64,000 nt of DNA. Source: Spirometra erinaceieuropaei (lineage: Eukaryota > Platyhelminthes > Cestoda > Diphyllobothriidea > Diphyllobothriidae). The notes beneath the pieces were generated by a model. The model worked only from the letters and a program-made list of their open reading frames with translations. It had not been told where the DNA came from and made no database searches. Below are positions 20,891 to 33,650 of the stretch, one piece after another. The stretch is taken from positions 177,437 to 241,436 of the forward strand of contig CACRXP010000404.1 in assembly GCA_902702965.1 (NCBI GenBank), read 5' to 3'. How positions within the stretch are numbered: position 1 is the first letter of the stretch; every line of letters starts with the position of its first letter. The position numbers and the translations under genes were made by a program.

Positions 20891-23800
20891 TTCCATTTTG
20901 TTGAATTATTTGTTGACTCTTGAGTAATTTATTAGCTTATTTACTGCCCGTTTTGAATGGAACCCATTTTGTTGCTGAACATTTCGAATTTAGAACTTCA
21001 AAATAAAGCGAATTACCCCTCTCTCTCTTAAGTAACTTTGTCAGCCACTACGACGAATTCTTCCGCCCAGTCGGTGCAACTCGGAGAAGCCGCTGATATA
21101 TGGGAAAATGAAGAGGGAAAGCGGTTCTCCGTAATTCATCATCCCGACAATAGAGCACATTCCTTACTATTCCTAGTCTGACGCGTACACATTTAGCCCG
21201 AATAGCCAAGAGTAATGGCTTCGGGGGTTGTCGGCTGACTTGATATGTTGATCCTTTTCGGAACTTGTGTCAGGCTGAAATGTGTCCTTTTTAATGTAGC
21301 CTTTGTGCAATTTTCGCTTATTTGGACCTGGACCTCGCCTTACTGCGGCCTGGTGCATCTGAAGTGGTCTGTGGCACGCTTAGACGGACTGGTTAGTTCA
21401 CATTTCAGTATTCCTACCCTCTAAAAGACGGTGCGTTTGGCTGGAGAAAGAGAGCTCGGTAGACTAAACGCAATTGTCCTCCGCTCAGAACTATTTCACG
21501 TGCCTCTTAGCCCACCTCGTAGGGCCGCCGTTCGCCGCGGTTGCACTACCATGCAAAAACCATTGGCGCTGAGAGGAGGTTTGTGCTTTTTTCTGAAGAC
21601 CCAATTGTCGGGCAAAATTTGGCACCACATCCACGATGTCACTGTCTGTGACTCGCCGCACAAATGGGTGAGCCAAATTTTGTGTTGAGAATTTTTTGCC
21701 AAAAAAGCGCTCCAACCTCATTCAAACATCAAAGAGCACTAAACTAACTATGGTTTTAAATTTTGAGTCGCCGAGCTGTACTTTTGCAATGTGTTTAAGT
21801 CCTGTAATCCCGTTAGATGACCCAGAATGTCCGAAAAAAGGAAAGATTATCGAAGTCCTGCCCACAGTCGCCTCAAGTTTTAATCATGATTAATTTCTAT
21901 TTGCCGGTCTGTGAAAGTTGTGCGAAACACCTTATGCGAGGATGGATCCTGTAAGCGAGCGCTTTCCGTTTTTCAGCGAGGAATTTTATATGTTTTGTTT
22001 CGGGGTCTTTACGGACAGGCGCATACATCCTATTGGAGTATTCATTTTCCAACAGGAAAAATAGTGATTTTTCCTTGCGATAGTTAGCTGTCAATAAGAA
22101 AAAACAACATGAATAGGACCCTGCGCTATTTCTAAATTGGGACTCAGAGATTTCGTGAGGTTAATCAGACCTACTGTACAATGTAACAACAATTGCCTAT
22201 AGCTGCGCAAAAATTCACCGTTACTCTCAGCTGAAAACCGACTAAAAGGCGGGATGGTAGAATCGTTGAACCAGAAAAATTTCAAAGAGATATAACAAAG
22301 AGTAGGCATGGGAGGATAATTACTTGAGATTCAGAAGGGTCGAACAAAAAAATTATTTGCTAGCTTTGTGTAGGTGTCGCAACCAACAGGCTACCTACCC
22401 ATGCGAGTGTTGCGCCGGTCCTCCATGGAGACCAGATCGGCGGGCATTATTTACGTTGTGCACCCACATCGAATGCCCCTCATTGTGATTGGATGGCGCG
22501 TCTTGACGCAGGTTCTCGCAGCGCCAACCACCTACACCGGACGACTGGCGGACGCTGGCAGTGGGGGAAGAGAGGATGAGCTCGACTCTGCGAAGCGCCC
22601 TTTTTCATAGCTCAACGCATCTTGCTCACTATAAGCAATCTAACGCGTTTTTAGACTACCGCAGTGGTTTGGATAGCTGCCAGATGAAGAGTTAGGTTGG
22701 CCCTTTCAGGACTGGGAGTTTGGTCGCAATGATTTCCCCCTAACCTAGTCTCTATGGTACCCACATTCCGTTGGAATTGGAAGCGCCTCCCTTCTGTTAC
22801 TCGTATAAAATCCTGGCGCTTTATGCGTGATTCAGGCCGTGTGTGGCACACGACATCGTTCCAGGGTTTTTGACTTCGTCTTTACTCGGGACTCAGGTGA
22901 GTGAGGATGGAGATTGTAGTATATTCTGATCAAGTCTACTATTATTATAAACTGCTTCATGCGTAAGTTGCTACTTCTGCGCCAACCTCGTTGTGGGTCA
23001 CACGGTCTACAGTGCCGGTAACGCGTTCAAAATGTCGTTTGTTAAGACCTAACCCTAAATAAACTGGATTCAAACGGAGCAACATCTCGGGTTTTCTCGG
23101 TAACTGGTAGTAGCAAAGGAGAAATGATCCTGGGACATATAACTACAGTGGCACAGTGAGATCGACCCTAAAACTTTAGTCAGTATATGGAGGTAGTGCT
23201 AATTACAGTTATAAGCATTTATTTAAAATATAAGCACTGGTCATCCCTATTATATAACATATATGTAAGCAAATGCAATTCATACTAATCCTCATTCGGT
23301 TATGTTAATAATGTGAGCGACAGTCGAAAAACTCTTCCCAGTTTTATCGTTTGTTTATTGCAGTCCACGCAACAGGGACTTTATACGACCGCTCTTAAGG
23401 CTAGACGACTTGAAAGTGCATACTCGCCTTGCCTGCACGACTGGCCTTAAGATAAGGTTGATGACTGCTGCCATAAACTTGGGTCAGTAGGATGTCGCTA
23501 AACATCGAGCATAAGATTTACTTCAGTTTTTTCCTCGAGAATTTAGCATCCCAGAGGGAATATCACTGAGTTTAGATCGACATGCTAAGGCATGAATACC
23601 CTATATGTCCTTTTGGTAAAGACTGGAAATCTTACAAGAGGACTTGAAATAAATTCTCAGGTGTGCTAATCGTTCGGCAAAACTGAATGGATCCTTGTAT
23701 GCATCAGAGAATCTTCCTCTGCACTCGAAAGTTTTGAAGTCTAAAACCATCAGGCGCCAAGTCATCAGGCCAAAGGACCCATTAACACGACAAGAAACCC

Positions 23801-24204
23801 CAGGAATCATTTAGCCGATGTAGTGCAGATGCGGATATGACAACTAAGCCGCAGAACGCGAATGACCGAAATCGCAGCAGCATTGAAGATCCTAGATTGC
23901 AGGCCGCTCAATGGGATCCTGTCATACCTTCCAGTTTGACTAGGTCGAGCGTGAATAGCGAACTGTTTTAGCAGTCATGGTTCTCTGTCTCGAAGTCAAT
24001 CAACAGGCGCAGTGACCTGTCGGTCCCATATTCTGTGCTGGGACTTTGTTTGGACAAAGTAATGAGCCTTGCGTCAAGGACGTGGGTGACGAAAAGTCCA
24101 AAGACAGTGAATTAAAAGACCAAGTGTTAAACATGCGGACTGACAACCCTCCTTGTATCATCTACGGGTCCCCGTGATGATTGCGAAGGCTGCCATAGGA
24201 GTGA
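20891..24204. other. Unassigned sequence, 3.3 kb
   Basis: No gene, repeat or RNA could be supported. Many short overlapping frames, none with a family likeness. Confidence 0.4.
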
Positions 24205-24330
24205 AGAGACGAGTCCCAGGAAGTAGTCGTGAAGAAGGAGACGCAATCGCTAGGACAAGAGCTTTAATTGACCGACGTTTCGGATTCCTGTCCGAACCCA
24301 TCACGAGAGACAATAGCAGATCCATTACCC
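24205..24330 (-). mobile_element. PLE family B solo 3' end, decayed hammerhead
   Basis: GTCGTGAAGAAGGAGACGC..CGACGTTTCGGATTCC matches the PLE-B 3' end in minus orientation. The catalytic CUGAUGA is changed to CUCGUGA (plus 24300-24306), so the ribozyme should be dead. Confidence 0.65.
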
Positions 24331-24334
24331 CTAT

Positions 24335-24610
24335 CTAATCCTGTCCCTGATTATGTGTTCGCGGGGTAATCTGAAACCTTTGACCCATTATCCACAAGGT
24401 CCCGGCAACTTTATCTTTTTTATCTGAACTGCTTATCGAAACTCGCTCATTTGTCTTCATCAACAGAATTGCGTACGATGGAACTCTCAGCTTTTCTGAT
24501 TCACCTATGCTGCTGCACCCGAGAAAAGCCCAAATCGGTGTGTTAGCACAAGTGTAAGGTTCATTTGATAGGTACAGCACCCATGACTCTAGTTGATCAT
24601 GCATCAGTTC
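24335..24610 (-). CDS. Candidate exon, possible PX-domain end
   Basis: A minus-strand frame begins right after a good acceptor (TTAAATTTTGCAG, plus 24611-24623) and runs 91 codons to TAG. The start, ELMHDQLESWVLYLSNEP..PIWAFLG, has the spacing of the last helices of a PX (phosphoinositide-binding) domain, where L..YL..L......FL recurs. This likeness is weak. A donor, AGCATAG|GTGAATC, about 115 bp in would shorten the exon and leave phase 1. It may belong to a gene distinct from the CYHR1-like exon; a chance frame is not excluded. Confidence 0.3.
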   Translation of the reverse strand, partial: ELMHDQLESWVLYLSNEPYTCANTPIWAFLGCSSIGESEKLRVPSYAILLMKTNERVSISSSDKKDKVAGTLWIMGQRFQITPRTHNQGQD

Positions 24611-26640
24611 CTGCAAAATTTAAGTTCATGAATGGAAGTTAATTCAGGGACCAAAGTGTGGGGAGAGAGGGGTTGATGTAGTGGGTGGTATCCCTCGCTG
24701 AGCCTGCCTCTGCAGTTACGCGGATCAGAGTGGACGTAATCTGGGATTAATAATACATGAACACAAACATAACGCGAGACCGAGACTCCGCATTAGATCG
24801 CCCTGTTATTTTTGTTTTGTGCTACTTAGAAGCAATACGAGCAGCAAGCTGGCTGAAGTACAAATCTCCGTTGCACTCACGCCTGCGTAAAGAGCCTGCG
24901 CAGTCATCGTCAAACAAATATCCCTGATCATTTGTCCGTTACTGTTGCTTGTTCCGCCACCGCTGTGCCCTAAAAACAGATCTCTTGAGTATCTCGAAAT
25001 TTAAAAGAACTCCTCAGTCAGGTCTCAATGCTCCATCAATCTCCTTGCATGCTCCGAATTCCCGTTACTTCGTAGTGACGACCGCCAGCATAAGATCCTA
25101 AACCATTCATGCACTTGCATGGGCGATTCTTTTAAAGCGGTGGGAGCTACCGCTGATCCGCAGCGATCATGAAATATACGTCCGATTCCGTCAGCTTTAT
25201 ACCAGTCTCCCAAATATCACCTGAATCTACATCCATCGGGCCAGGATTTGTTGGCTGCGTGGCGACTGGACTTGACAAAGACCCACGGAGACAACTCGGG
25301 CGCATTAATTTTGTCTCAGATTTAAACTGAGGTACATTCTAAGAGAGCTCCGGTTACTAGACTGTGTGAGACCTTATATGCAGATTGTGAGGGCATGAAT
25401 TTGAATATAAACCTAAGTGTTAGGGAGGCAGCGGTAGGCTGAGTAGCCCCACTTCTCAACTAAACTTTACTGTCTTATTATTGTTAATGAGAGGAATCAT
25501 GCAAAAGTATTTTTAAAAAATAACTAAGTCAGGCGAACGCGTTCGGCAACAGAAACCATTCAGAGGTATCGAGGAAGCAGAGCATTTGGGTTCTAACGTA
25601 GACAAATCGGTCCAAAACGCACTCAGCGATCCCTACGGTAGCCGTTGTATAGTAAGTACCAAAGTGACACGAAAAGCTTCATCTACTCTTCCGGAAGAAA
25701 TATGCAATTCACGGCATACGGAATCGACAAGGAAAGGCAATGTAAGTACATTGGAGTAACTAAGAAATCAAGGTACTTGGAGGGGAAGCGAGGAATTCAT
25801 GTCAAATAATTTATCACTAAAAAGTTCTACTGAAACATCTCGGTGCATTCGGTTATATCAAAGTGTTAGATAACCCGTAAGGGAAGACGTCCTGCAGTTA
25901 TGGCTTAATAAACAAAACAAGACTTTATAAAACACATATATTAGTTACATATATGTGCTAAACCCAGTGGAATTACACAACCTATCCTCACCGTTAGGCA
26001 AATATTTAAATTTTTATTCAACAGGAAGTAGTTGTTTTTGTGTCCATCGTTTCCTGGTCACTTGCGGTTACGCAGTGGAACTAGAAGTAATTCGCTCGTT
26101 CCTTCACAAGTCTACTTTCACAATGCTGCCTGAATCTAAAGACAGGGCTGAGAGCGGAGGTCTTAGATTTCGACTTTCTAGTGCTTTCACAGTTCAGGAA
26201 AGAATACCTGTCCACAAATCGCGACCGAATCTCGCTGTTCAGCCTTCAGCACACATGAAGTACCTCGGTAAGGCAAGTACTGTGTTCCGGTTGACATCGC
26301 ATCAAACGCTTATCGAATAAAATTTCGTTCTTTTTTTCTGCAAAAACTCTATCCCCTCATTTCTGACAGACGTCTACTCTTGTCGCATCGCTCCCCTCTG
26401 CCGTCTGTTGCCCTGCCTCGTTGCGCCTGTCAAGGCGTCATGCAACCGTCATCAGCTTTCCACCTTCCCCATCTTTCTCTCCTAGGACTTCATCTTTACT
26501 CTGACGGGGTATGTGACTGTCCTATGGGTGCTCGAGTTTAGACTGTGCTAGGAGCCAATGTCATCAAAATTCGCGTGGTAGGTGGTAGTCTGCTGTTAAA
26601 GTAATCAGCAAAGGCGTCCCGAGTGTGTGAACAAACCGAC
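24611..26640. other. Unassigned sequence, 2 kb
   Basis: No repeat or supported exon. A 121-codon plus-strand frame (25955-26320) was noted but lacks support. Confidence 0.4.
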
Positions 26641-26660
26641 TTCCCGAAAGACAAGAACGG

Positions 26661-26690
26661 TCGCCGCCGCCGCCGCCGCCGCCGCAGAAA
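26661..26690 (+). repeat. (GCC)n microsatellite
   Basis: Nine to ten uninterrupted GCC triplets, in a non-coding context. Confidence 0.9.
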
Positions 26691-26758
26691 TACGAACTTA
26701 CTGGCTATGCCTCCTGGCCCGTCTTTCCGAGTGCGTGACCCATCTTCGTCACGTCATC

Positions 26759-27757
26759 TACAGTAGGTGGGCTAACTCATAAAATGTCAACAGAAATTCT
26801 GACATGCGTTTTCGTTTTGAAAAGATTACTTAAGTAGGTTTGTACAACTAATCAGTCTGCAGCATAATTCTATAACAATGCAGGTACCTCAGGATACCGG
26901 ATTACAAACGAAATTCTTCACAGCTGCATGCAAAAGCAATTCTCTATGAAAAAATGACTACTTGAGAAGCATGCAATTTTCTCCTTGATTTTTGATGCCC
27001 TTGACAAATAATTTATAGTTCATGGAAAACATGTATAAAAATATTCATTCTTTTGCACGTTCGGTGGAAAATGACGTCTTCTTCCAAGGTTATACTGGCA
27101 GGATGAGTATAATTCAGCTTTTAAAAAAGTTTATAACTGTGAGATTTTTTAATGCCGTGAGATGGCCATTCATGAAACGTCATGTCTCTGCATTTCCCAA
27201 TGTGGCTTGGAATGTTAACCATACGGCCCAAATCCACTGCTAAATTTTAAGAAACCCATATGGCCTTCTCTTAATACCGAAGAGGATTGTGTGGTTTTCC
27301 TTACGCGGAAATGACACGGCTTGTAGTTTGGAAATCCTGAATGCAAGTGCAACGGCAAGTCGGGTTAAAAATATTTTGGGAATTGGAAACGTTTTTGAAA
27401 ACCGAATTAGACACTTCCTTCGAGTAGAAGATTAGTAGAAGACGTAATTATCTACTGAAAGAGCCAAAAAAGAAATATTTTTCTGCATGGTTTCCATGAG
27501 ATATAATCAAATCTTTAAGGACGTCAAAAATCGTTGAAAAGATGCATGCCACGTAAGTAACCGTTTTTGCTAAGTGTCGTTTTTGCATACTGCCGTGAAG
27601 AAGTTCGTTCAAAAGCCAGCATCCCGGAGAAACTGAGTTATCATAGTATTATGATGCATGCTGATTAGTTTTACAACCCTACTTAATTAATCTTTTCGAA
27701 ACGAAAACGCATTTTGAGATTTCTGTTGAGATTTCATGAGTTAGCCCACTTACTGTA
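26759..27757. mobile_element. Foldback element FB3, complete
   Basis: The ends are TACAGTAGGTGGGCTAACTC and GAGTTAGCCCACTTACTGTA, flanked by TA. Inverted arms are about 480 bp each. It is the same subfamily as FB2 and is one of the best-preserved copies. Confidence 0.82.
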
Positions 27758-28019
27758 TCTACGAAGGAACGCACTGAATGCTGTGCCACCTTCAAAGACT
27801 TTCATACGGGAAACGTTGCCTAGCGATGACTTGATGATTGGTTTTTAAGACTATTGGTTGAGGAAGAGAGGTCTGAGACGCAGTTCAGTTTAAAATCCCT
27901 AAAAAGGCTCTGAACCTGGTTTCGCGGCAAGCCGACAAATACAAGAACTACTCAGAATGCCATGCGTTGAATAGGTTAAACTCTCAGCTGGTGGAAATTC
28001 CGCCATATATTATGTGCCG

Positions 28020-28497
28020 TATCGCAAAAAACGTAAACTTGAATTCTTATATATCTATCTAGGATGTTTTTGTCGACTATGCCCTTCAGATCACAGCTTG
28101 TAACTTGGAGGTCCTAAGCTCAAGTCCAATGACAACCCGGATTTAAAATTACTCGGAAATAAGGAACGTCTTCAAAACCGGAGGATACCTTTAAGTAAAA
28201 AGCATTGAAGAAGGCATAGTTGACTGTAAAAGTGCACAAAAATGATGTTTCTGTAATATTTTCGAATTTATAAGGCCATCGATAATTAATGAAACAATGT
28301 AAACTTCATAAGTAGCCATCCTTTAGCAAGTATGCTTTTCACGGGCGACTAAAAGGACGCGCACTTATAAGATAAGTTCCGGTGTGACTAAAGTACTTGG
28401 GAATTGTGTAGTACAAGCCTGCATGAATGATACTTTCCAAATGAATGTAGATTTCGAGATTTCAGTTAGTTTTAATTAGGTAGTTTTCTGTACTGTG
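28020..28497. mobile_element. Foldback element FB4, right half only
   Basis: Starting near GGAGGTCCTAAGCTCAAG, this matches the central and right arm of the family (TTCAAAACCG, GCACAAAAATGATGTTTC, AATTAATGAAA, CATAAGTAGCCATCC) and ends near TTTCTGTACTG. The left arm is missing or unrecognisable, and divergence is high. Confidence 0.6.
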
Positions 28498-29330
28498 CAA
28501 TTTTGACTGAACGGTCAACTAGAATATGTCAGACTTCCCCTCCCCGTATAGTGCAGAACAAGGGAATACTATTTCTTCACGCAGCTGGCCAACCCGGTTG
28601 AGACAGCTTCGAGGTGCGTTATGCGACTCACGCTCAGGACACAGGCAGTTAGGATACATTGCATAATGAAACGCTTTCTGGCCGTTCCAACTTCCCGTTG
28701 CCCCACCCCCGCGACCCACACCATATGTCAGCATCGGAGATGTCAAAATTTTAGATGCAATCTGCTTAGTTGTCACTTATCAGCAGATGTTTTGTTAGCT
28801 CGAAAGCTTTTGGTATTTGCAATCCGATAAGTACTTCTAGCATCTGCCTGGCAGGACACGTTTTGGACGATCTTGAATTCAGTAATACAAAAGCGGTTTT
28901 TATCCAATGAAGAAATTTCTTGCTCACTGACGCAGAAGTGTCTCTCATCATGCATCTGATGTGAAGCTCGGGAGATCAGAAATCTCTTATACTTTCAAAT
29001 TACTGTTTTGTTTCACATACCTTATTCGGAACGTTCAGCACCAGAGTGTGGAAAGAGGAGACTTGCAGGACAAGAAAAGCATGTGAAAAAACAGACTTTT
29101 GCAACCGAACCCGCGAATGCGGAACAGGTGCAGACGAGAGTTACTGTTTCCATTCAGTATTGCCTTCCTCCAGTCGAGCAAGGGGCAGATTATATCGTCT
29201 GAGTCACTGTTTCGCTGAGACTGGAATTCGGGCTCTTATGAAGAAAAGTATGACAGGAAGTTGGATTCGCATATCTGGCGAGTGTGACCGCAACAGTGCG
29301 CAGGTAGATCATCCAATGTGAATTAGGTGG
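28498..29330. other. Unassigned sequence
   Basis: No recognised features. Frames at 28519-28776 and 29046-29321 lack support. Confidence 0.4.
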
Positions 29331-29334
29331 TAAG

Positions 29335-29560
29335 TTAACGTTTAGAAAAAGGGCGCGCACCGATCACGTGACGGAACTCAGTCGTCCAGTTATGTGTTAG
29401 GGTTCTCCCTCTCAAGTCCCGCCTCCAGCCGCACAGCGGCGCGTAAAAGCGACAGAATAGCACTTCCGACAATGACATGGCAGACTGGAATGACCGTTTC
29501 TGGCTTGGTAGCCGTCGTCAGTCAGTCACACCCAACCCTGTGTCATACAACTCTCGAGGT
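29335..29560 (-). repeat. SINE S1 fragment (minus)
   Basis: Contains complements of the S1 tail (GGGCGCGCACCGATC..CGGAACTCA) and body (CAGCCGCACAGCGGCGC..GACAATGACA..TGGAATGACC..GTAGCCGTCGTCAGTCAGTC). Confidence 0.6.
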
Positions 29561-29599
29561 GCGCGCCCTTCTGCCATTGTGAATATTACTCGATTGGAG

Positions 29600-29770
29600 C
29601 CGACAGAACAACGAGAACGTGGCTCAATAGCCGGGGCTTTGGGTTTCTAGCGAACAGATCGTAAATCTGGACCTCGGGGTTTGCCTGCGCCGCGGTTATG
29701 TAGGACCGGTTGATGACGGTTAGCAGGCCAAAAATGGCCATCTCAGTCTGCCTTGTCTTTTTTGGCAATG
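29600..29770 (+). repeat. SINE S1 fragment (plus)
   Basis: Matches the head-body junction in plus orientation: GTGGCTCAATAGCC, then TTGATGACGGTTAGCAGGCC and AAAAATGGCCATCTCAGTC, ending in CCTTGTCTTTTTTGGCAATG. It lies in inverted orientation to the adjacent 29335-29560 fragment. Confidence 0.6.
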
Positions 29771-30059
29771 TTATTTTGCCCTGATTGGCGTTTCTACACA
29801 GTAAATTTGAAGTTCATCAGTTTTTTTCTGGCAGAAGTGCAAGCTAAACTGAATCACACGACCTTGCAGGCTCTAAAGAAAAACATCTAGCATAAGTCAA
29901 TAACAGATGTCAGAGGATTGCCCACTAGCTCTGGTTTTTCTTCTTTAATTTTCTTCGTCCCGAGCGTGCAGTCTAGATAGCAGGGATCAACCTCCTGCGT
30001 TGCATCTTCCATGGGGCAGTAAGCAAATGGCGATAAGAATTGGTAGGTATAACATAATG

Positions 30060-30345
30060 GAATCTTTCACCCTGACAGCTCAACCGTCGATTCTGACGAT
30101 GTCCACCGTGTGCTACTCAGCAAGGCGCAGCAGGCACGGTGACCTGCGTGTGAATTAGTTTATAGTGGATGCAGACATTCGCAACATCTACCGCACTCTC
30201 TCCTTCTCCCGCCGCCTGGACCAGGTGTCAAGAGAGAGTAAGGAAGAACTAGGCGGAGCAAGTGGTCGGACAGACAGCTAGGCGTTCTACCACACCACCT
30301 GGTCCACGCAGCAAACGACCAGGTTTCGACTAATAACAACAACAT
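30060..30345 (-). repeat. R460 repeat, single copy
   Basis: Minus-orientation family marks: complements of GACATCGTCAGAATCGACGG, CACCGTGCCTGCTGCGCC, TCTCTTGACACCTGGTCC and GTTGTTGTTATTAGTCG. Confidence 0.7.
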
Positions 30346-30845
30346 CCCAACAGGGACCAGAATAACGAGGAGGATTGGGTAACCATGTCCACCAGTTGTA
30401 TGCCGAACGGGAGCGCAAGCGCATCTACCGGCAGGGTATTAGGCGTCAGGGATCTGCTAGCGCATACTGATACTCGCATAGCACACGCTTTCAGACCTTT
30501 TGACCACATTCCTTCCTAGGCATTCTAGCACAGACGTCCTGCATCGGGATCTCGATCGCTGCGGTTTAACCCGTTTGCATAGCCAATTTAACCTTCTCCT
30601 TCTTGGCTAAACCGCGTAGATGTGGTAAATCACATCACATACCTTCACTTATGGATTTTCGAACCTGGAAACTGCCTAGCGGCCACATTCCTGCAACCAT
30701 CGAAGGCAAACAAACGAGCTGAATTAGGCGACTCCAACACCTGCATCGGGACAGACCACGCTGCCTGGGAGTGCTAGGTTCCCCACTGAATCAGCGGCTT
30801 CAACAAAAACGGCCTCCTCTCTCACCTTCTCCTTGCCAACGCCTT
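30346..30845. other. Unassigned sequence
   Basis: No recognised features before the RTE remnant. Confidence 0.4.
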
Positions 30846-30849
30846 ATTT

Positions 30850-32930
30850 CGCCCTCGGACGCGGGAGAATGCGATGCGGATGAACCCTCTTTTGAGGCGC
30901 CGGCACCCGCTGGACTGACAAGACATGCTGACGACTGCGATGATCTGTGAAGCCGAAGGGAGGGCAAAGCAACGTCTTGTTATCTCGAAAATGAGCTCTC
31001 AGTTTAATCAGCTGGCTCAGAGTCTGGAAGCAATGCAAGCTCTGACCAACAACTTTACCGTAGAGACACAATGGTTAAACGGCAGAATGCCACCCACTCT
31101 ACTGCCTTGGACATTCTTCGACGCGCACCCCCTCAACACCAGGACTGGTTTGACAACAACCATGCAGAAATTATCGACTTTCTCGTGAAGAAGAATATGT
31201 TTCACAAAGCCAACCTTAATCTCGGAGTGGCCATCTTCAGATGCCACCGACTGGTACAGCAGCCGACGCAAAGGATGCAAAATTGTGCGAAAGAAAGGAG
31301 AGGCGGAGGGAATACGACGGTATGCGGACCGCGGTGAACTCAAAACTTCCTCCGCGTCAATCAAGATGGTCCACTATCCCTCAACCAAAGGAACCGCACC
31401 ACTTTTCAACTCCGATAGATCAGCAAAGAAATCATAACTTTTTAAGATCTTGGCAGAGCACTTCAGAACCGTCCCTAACCGACCTTCTAGAGTTTCCGAT
31501 GTCACCACCAACAAACTCTTCCAGGAGGAAACAGACAATAAACTTGTCCTCCTCTTTTGCCCTTGAGCGACGATTGGAACGGTGTGACAGTTCGCCAGAG
31601 AGGAAGCAGAGGTAGAACGGGACATTTCTCAAGACTTCAAAAGCACGACTATCTTCCGCATATACAAGGGCACAGGAACCTCACAACTCTGTGCCAATCA
31701 CGGAGGGGTCTAGCTAGTCCGCATGACAAGGAAATTTTCCGCGTCTCCCAACAGAGACGTCTCACAGAAAACTGATTTGGTTTTCGGATGAGCTGTGAAA
31801 GCGTCCACATGTTTTTAGTAGCCTGCAACTTACAAGAGAAGTTCCAAGAGACGACGACTAACCTCTACACCACCGTTGTTTTAATGAAGACCCTCGACAG
31901 AGTCAACCACGATCGACTCTGAAAAATAATGCTGAAATACGGATGTCAGGAGAAACTTACACCAGTGCTGAGCTAACCTCACGCTGGGATGGTGGCTCGT
32001 CTCAGGGAGAACGGGACAGTCTCTGAAACCTCTATGATAACCAGTGGAGCAATGCGGGGCTGTTGATGGACACCTATCATGAGGAGCGGCTGTGGTCGGC
32101 ATCAGCTACCGAGCCGACGGAAGATTGTCCAACATTCGTCGCTCGAAAGCATCGTCGAGGCTATTCAAGGCCAACATGCGCAACAGTTTTTTCGCGGAAG
32201 AGTGCACGTCAAACATCGCAGGGGAAGAGAACAAGCAGCAAAATGCGAACATCTCCGTCTCCGGTTGAGATGACTTTTGATCGACACGGAGAAGACTGTG
32301 GTTATGAATCAACTGGCGTCCTACGCAGAGTACGTTGATTTCAGTATTAATGTCAATGGAACACAACTTGCACCAGTCGACAGATTTTCAGGTCTCGGAG
32401 GTGCAGTTTAACGAATGTGAAGACCGACAAATAAAGGACCCACCGGATCTCCGACGCCCATCTGACATTCGGTCGGCTACAGTTCGCAGTCTAGGACTGC
32501 CGCGGACTTTAACTCGACAAGAACCTCAGGATGTACAGGGCGGTAGTTCTGACAGCGCTGTTGTAGGGAGCGAATACATAAACAATGTATGACATGTAAG
32601 TAAGGCAATTCAATCACTTTTACGTCACCTGCCTCTGGAGAATGCTGGAGCGGATGTGGCGAGCCAGTCCCAAATGCAAAAGTCATAGAATGGACTGTGA
32701 TCATTGGCATCCATGTCAAGCTAAACCAAACCCAACTAGTGTGGGGCGACCATCTCATGTAGGTGGACAACGATCGTCTGTCCAAACGGCTACTCTATGG
32801 TGACGTAGCATTGCGTGTTTGCAATAGCTGCAGTACTAGTTCGCCTACTGTCTTCGTACAGACCCACCTTCATACCTGCCCGAAACTCCATAATAACGAT
32901 GACAACCATATCCATCACCGATAAGAACAC
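30850..32930 (+). pseudogene. RTE-type LINE, decayed ORF2
   Basis: Readable pieces occur in changing frames. STALDILRRAPPQHQDWFDNN (from ~31092) and AEIIDFLVKKNMFHKAN are the linker before the RT of flatworm RTE elements. YTTVVLMKTLDRVNHDRL (from ~31865) is the RT A motif. FFAEECTSN (~32188-32211) stands where FADD is expected. IDTEKTVVMNQ and INVNGTQLAPVDRF follow, then pieces of the C-terminal region to ~32900. Stops and shifts are numerous. The catalytic aspartate pair is replaced by EE, so this copy is inactive. A CAC/CCG-rich tract follows, where these elements often carry Thr/Pro-rich 3' coding. Confidence 0.8.
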
Positions 32931-32989
32931 CCACAACACCCTAGCAACCACAACACACCATCGCCGCAAACCCCACAATGATCACGATG

Positions 32990-33270
32990 ACGAGGAACAC
33001 CGCCGCCGCCGCCGCCGCCGCCGATACCGCAGCCACCGTCACCACCGTCACCACCACCAACACCACCACCACCATCATCATCATCTTCTTCTTCTTCTTC
33101 TTATTCCCCTTCTCATTCTCCCTCTGCTAAGAGTGTCTGATGACGATACATACAACTGCCCTATGCTTTGATTGGGCTTGTTGTTAACTGCGCATGACAA
33201 TGACCTCCATTTATACGACTACCACCACCACCGCCACCAACACCACCATCATCACCACAGAATGCTGCCA
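32990..33270 (+). repeat. Compound triplet microsatellites
   Basis: Runs of CCG, CAC, CAT, CTT and again CAC triplets at 33001-33100 and 33220-33262. They may derive from the Thr/His-coding 3' part of the adjacent RTE element. Confidence 0.85.
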
Positions 33271-33399
33271 ACGGGAAGGTCCATTCAGGACGGAGAGTCA
33301 GTCCGTAATGCCTCCTTCATAATATGGCGTCTATGGCCCTCCATTCTAGGGGGATCCGAGCCTCCTCCGACCTGCTTGTTCAATAAAATTACGGTCAGT

Positions 33400-33650
33400 G
33401 TCCGGTGTGGACCAAGGGGTGTGGTGGTACGCGTAAGTGCGGATTCTTACCGTTCCAACTATGAGTTTCTTGACTCCGTCTTGACACCGAGCACAAGGGA
33501 GAGAAGAGGAGAGACTGCGGTAGACGCTGCGTAAGTCTACCATCACTATAAGCTTACTCGCGCGCAAATCGCCGTTCCTCATATTAACCCTGCTTTGAAC
33601 ATCGTCCGCAACAACGGCCGAACTGTCGGATAACGCACTTCTATGGGATT
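33400..33650 (+). repeat. R460 repeat, single copy
   Basis: CTTGACTCCGTCTTGACACC, GACGCTGCGTAAGTCTACC, ATCACTATAAGCTTACTCGCGC and GAACATCGTCCGC match the monomer at 42090-42260. Confidence 0.75.

Noticed and set aside
25955..26320. 121-codon plus-strand frame
   Set aside because: The apparent start is not ATG, the splice context is poor and there is no family likeness.
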